Origin: Candidatus Roizmanbacteria bacterium CG_4_10_14_0_8_um_filter_33_9
GTDB taxonomy: Bacteria > Patescibacteriota > Microgenomatia > UBA1406 > GWC2-37-13
Direction: 5' to 3'
Length of the DNA stretch: 10,510 nt
NCBI GenBank assembly: GCA_002785065.1
Contig: PFLI01000166.1
Location: 1-10,510 of the forward strand
Below the pieces are notes generated by a model. It was not told where the DNA came from. It did not search any database and saw only the letters and a list, made by a program, of their open reading frames with translations. Shown in pieces: positions 8,959 to 10,510 of this stretch (positions within the stretch are counted from its first letter, which is position 1; each line of letters starts with the position of its first letter). The position numbers and the translations under genes were made by a program.

Positions 8959-9044
8959 TCATCCTGGCACCAGGCGTGATTGTCCAGGATCTAAGGATTC
9001 TGGATACGCCCCTATGGGGCTTACCAGAATGACGGGTTGCGTCA
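8959..9044. repeat. Clustered inverted repeats, probable intergenic palindromic (MITE/REP-like) element
   Basis: This is a G+C-richer island (about half G+C) within an A+T-rich intergenic region. The same 7-bp word appears four times in alternating orientation: ATCCTGG at 8961, CCAGGAT at 8984, ATTCTGG at 8997 and CCAGAAT at 9024. Each adjacent pair forms a hairpin (8961-8990 and 8997-9030). The second hairpin contains an inner GCCCC/GGGGC stem with a TAT loop (9008-9020). The outermost copies extend to near-identical 9-bp terminal inverted repeats (8959-8967 and 9024-9032, one mismatch). A third small hairpin, TGACG/CGTCA, follows at 9030-9044. It lies between divergent promoters, so it is not a transcription terminator for any gene seen here. 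Copy number elsewhere in the genome is unknown. Confidence 0.7.
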
Positions 9045-9065
9045 TATTTGTTTTACTGGTAGAAT
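9037..9065 (+). promoter_or_regulatory. Predicted promoter for the dedA-rsmI-greA genes
   Basis: TTGCGT (9037-9042), 17 bp, then TAGAAT (9060-9065), preceded by TG one base upstream, gives an extended -10 with a half-matching -35. The predicted transcription start falls at about 9071-9073, on the DedA ATG at 9072, which would make a leaderless or nearly leaderless mRNA. The -35 lies inside the last small hairpin of the palindromic element. This is a motif-based prediction. Confidence 0.45.
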
Positions 9066-9071
9066 ATCAGA

Positions 9072-9716
9072 ATGAATTTAATTATAATGCTGGTAAACTT
9101 TATTCTTCATATTGATGTGCATTTAGGTCAGATTATCTCAACATATGGCACTTTTACCTATATAATTCTATTCTTGATTATTTTTTGCGAAACAGGTTTA
9201 GTGTTTACTCCTTTTTTGCCAGGAGATTCTTTGCTTTTTGCTGCAGGGGCATTTGCAGCTCTTGGATCACTTAATATAACATTGCTTTTTATCATTTTAT
9301 ATTGCGCAGTAATAATCGGGGATAATACCAATTATTGGATCGGTTATTTTTTTGGAAAAAAAATGGTTGACAACCCAAAAATCCCAATAGATGAAAAACA
9401 TATCAAAAAAACTAATGAGTTTTTTCATATATATGGTGGAAAAGCCATCATTCTTGGTAGATTTATGCCTTTTATTAGAACATTCACACCTTTTGTTGCA
9501 GGAGTTGGACGAATGAACTATAGTCAATTTCTAACTTACGACATACTGGGCGGATTATTATGGATTGGAATCGGTACGTTTTCAGGATATTTTTTTGGCA
9601 GCATACCTTTTGTCAGGAAAAATTTTTCTTTAGTAATTATAGGAGTTATTTGTGTTTCCCTCATTCCTTTTTTCTTTGAACTGATCAAACACAAACTTAA
9701 AAAACATAAGAAATAA
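9072..9716 (+). CDS. DedA-family inner membrane protein (putative lipid-carrier transporter)
   Basis: DedA (SNARE-associated/VTT domain) proteins are integral membrane proteins. Characterised members return undecaprenyl phosphate across the membrane for envelope synthesis, and others support proton-dependent membrane homeostasis. This 214-residue protein shows the family signature throughout: E40 in C-E-T-G-L-V-F-T-P-F-L-P-G-D (D52), G-D-N-x-N-Y-W-I-G (83-91), and G-R-F-M-P-F-I-R-T-F-T-P-F (129-141) with R130 and R136. These correspond to the acidic and arginine residues reported as essential in E. coli YqjA. Membrane segments lie near 28-48, 50-82, 150-175 and 183-203, followed by a Lys-rich tail. 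The start could also be M6 (9087); neither start has a Shine-Dalgarno sequence. It is followed 1 bp later by rsmI. Which DedA subgroup or substrate applies cannot be decided from the sequence alone. Confidence 0.93.
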   Translation: MNLIIMLVNFILHIDVHLGQIISTYGTFTYIILFLIIFCETGLVFTPFLPGDSLLFAAGAFAALGSLNITLLFIILYCAVIIGDNTNYWIGYFFGKKMVDNPKIPIDEKHIKKTNEFFHIYGGKAIILGRFMPFIRTFTPFVAGVGRMNYSQFLTYDILGGLLWIGIGTFSGYFFGSIPFVRKNFSLVIIGVICVSLIPFFFELIKHKLKKHKK

Positions 9717-9717
9717 C

Positions 9718-10401
9718 ATGCTATACATTGTAGGCACGCCGCTTGGTAACATGGAAGATTTGAGCATCCGTCAGGCAAAAATTATTTCCTCATCTGATAT
9801 TATTCTGTCTGAAGATACACGATTAACTGGTTTATTGCTGATGAGTATTGAAAAACTTTTTCATTTTAAAAAAAACACAAATTTACAACACATTGCTTAT
9901 TATAAAGAAATAGAATTTCAAAAATTACCTTATATTTTAATGGAGCTGGAAATGGGTAAAAATATCGTGCTTATTTCAAGCGCAGGTATGCCTATTATAT
10001 CCGATCCAGGAAGTTTATTACTCAAACATGTAATTAAAAAGTCGATTCCCTTTACTGTTATACCTGGTCCAACAGCTTATACTACTGCTCTTGTTTACTC
10101 TGGTTTTGAAGCATCCTCTCATATGTTTATTGGTTTTCTACCAAAGAAATCTTCTGAAATAAAGAAAGTATGTTCTCATATGTCTGCCGTTAAATCCGTT
10201 CTTCCTGAAGCCGTATTTATTGCATATGATTCACCAAATAGAATAAATAAAACACTGGAAATAATAAACGATTCTTTACCCCAAGTTAATATATGTATTT
10301 GTAGAGAGCTAACAAAAAAGTTTGAAGAAATTGTACGAGGTAAAGCAAAAGATCTTATGAAACTCTCTTATAAAGGAGAAATTGTTGTGTTATTCTCATG
10401 A
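9718..10401 (+). CDS. rsmI: RsmI, 16S rRNA (cytidine-1402 2'-O)-methyltransferase, short form
   Basis: RsmI uses S-adenosylmethionine to methylate the 2'-OH of C1402 in the 16S rRNA decoding centre. This 227-residue protein has the tetrapyrrole-methylase fold motifs: L-Y-I-V-G-T-P-L-G-N at 2-11, S-E-D-T-R-L-T at 31-37, I-S-D-P-G at 94-98, V-I-P-G-P-T-A at 114-120, G-F-L-P-K-K at 139-144, and R-E-L-T-K-K-F-E-E near 196-204. It stops right after the methylase domain, so the C-terminal HTH-like domain of longer (about 280 residue) homologues is absent. Some usually firm positions differ: the S-D-A-G-T-P stretch is S-S-A-G-M-P here (87-92), and E-S-P-H-R is D-S-P-N-R (171-175). The gene lies 1 bp after dedA, and its TGA overlaps the greA ATG. 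Confidence 0.93.
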   Translation: MLYIVGTPLGNMEDLSIRQAKIISSSDIILSEDTRLTGLLLMSIEKLFHFKKNTNLQHIAYYKEIEFQKLPYILMELEMGKNIVLISSAGMPIISDPGSLLLKHVIKKSIPFTVIPGPTAYTTALVYSGFEASSHMFIGFLPKKSSEIKKVCSHMSAVKSVLPEAVFIAYDSPNRINKTLEIINDSLPQVNICICRELTKKFEEIVRGKAKDLMKLSYKGEIVVLFS

Positions 10402-10510
10402 TTAAAAAAATATCGTTTACGCAAAACGGTTATAATCTTCTTATATCTGAATTACACGAACTAACGAGTACTAGAAAGTCTGCTCTTATTGAACTGCAAA
10501 AAGCAAATTG
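10398..10510 (+). CDS. greA: GreA/GreB transcript cleavage factor (N-terminal part only)
   Basis: Gre factors bind the RNA polymerase secondary channel and trigger cleavage of backtracked RNA so that stalled transcription can resume. Thirty-seven codons are visible before the right edge. The opening pattern, K-K-I-S-F-T-Q-N-G-Y-x-x-L-x-x-E-L-x-E-L, is the conserved start of the Gre N-terminal coiled coil. The acidic tip of the coiled coil and the C-terminal FKBP-like domain lie outside the window. Its ATG overlaps the rsmI TGA (ATGA), indicating translational coupling. An AAAGGAG sequence exists upstream but is about 19 nt away, too far for normal initiation. GreA is favoured over GreB because GreA is the common form, but this fragment cannot exclude GreB. 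Confidence 0.85.
   Translation, partial: MIKKISFTQNGYNLLISELHELTSTRKSALIELQKAN

Noticed and set aside
8846..8960. LexA/SOS box upstream of uvrB
   Set aside because: No CTGT-N8-ACAG or GAAC-N4-GTTC type palindrome was found near the predicted promoter.
8959..9044. Rho-independent terminator
   Set aside because: Both flanking genes point away from it and no T-run follows the main hairpins.
1..10510. TGA recoding as in some Candidate Phyla Radiation groups
   Set aside because: TGA closes the DUF1189-like gene and rsmI at sensible places, and conserved proteins read through without internal TGA.
1..10510. CRISPR array, tRNA or rRNA genes, transposase, toxin-antitoxin pair
   Set aside because: No regularly spaced repeats, cloverleaf sequences or related protein motifs were seen on either strand.

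Overview
The window is low in G+C (roughly one third) and gene-dense. It uses the standard genetic code: TGA ends both the DUF1189-like gene and rsmI. It reads as ordinary bacterial chromosome, not phage, plasmid or island. Several proteins are compact: UvrC lacks a middle segment and RsmI lacks its usual C-terminal domain. Gene overlaps are common, and no gene start has a Shine-Dalgarno sequence at the usual spacing. This fits a small-genome lineage such as the Candidate Phyla Radiation (Patescibacteria, perhaps Microgenomates-like). That placement is inferred from style, not from a marker gene comparison.

Left and centre (1-8845, minus strand): one tightly packed block, in transcription order uvrB, uvrA, a membrane-anchored secreted transglutaminase-like protein, a DUF1189-like membrane protein, and uvrC (cut by the left edge). 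The junctions are +8 bp, -17 bp, +29 bp and -38 bp, so a single transcript is likely. All three subunits of the UvrABC nucleotide excision repair nuclease are therefore together, with two envelope proteins between uvrA and uvrC. UvrA and UvrB look complete, with all ATPase, zinc and helicase motifs present.

Intergenic region (8846-9071): a divergent promoter region. It holds an extended -10 box for uvrB, an extended -10 box for the rightward genes, and between them a G+C-richer cluster of hairpins (8959-9044) built from four copies of a 7-bp word in alternating orientation. The cluster looks like a dispersed intergenic palindromic element.

Right (9072-10510, plus strand): a DedA-family membrane protein, then rsmI (16S rRNA 2'-O-ribose methyltransferase) 1 bp later, then the start of greA (transcript cleavage factor), which overlaps the rsmI stop codon by 4 bp and is cut by the right edge. 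This is a second likely operon combining lipid-carrier transport, ribosome modification and transcription rescue.

I found no mobile genes, CRISPR array, tRNA or rRNA, and no convincing novel defence or biosynthetic system. The most unusual points are the envelope pair inside the uvr operon, the shortened UvrC, and the palindromic element between the divergent promoters.
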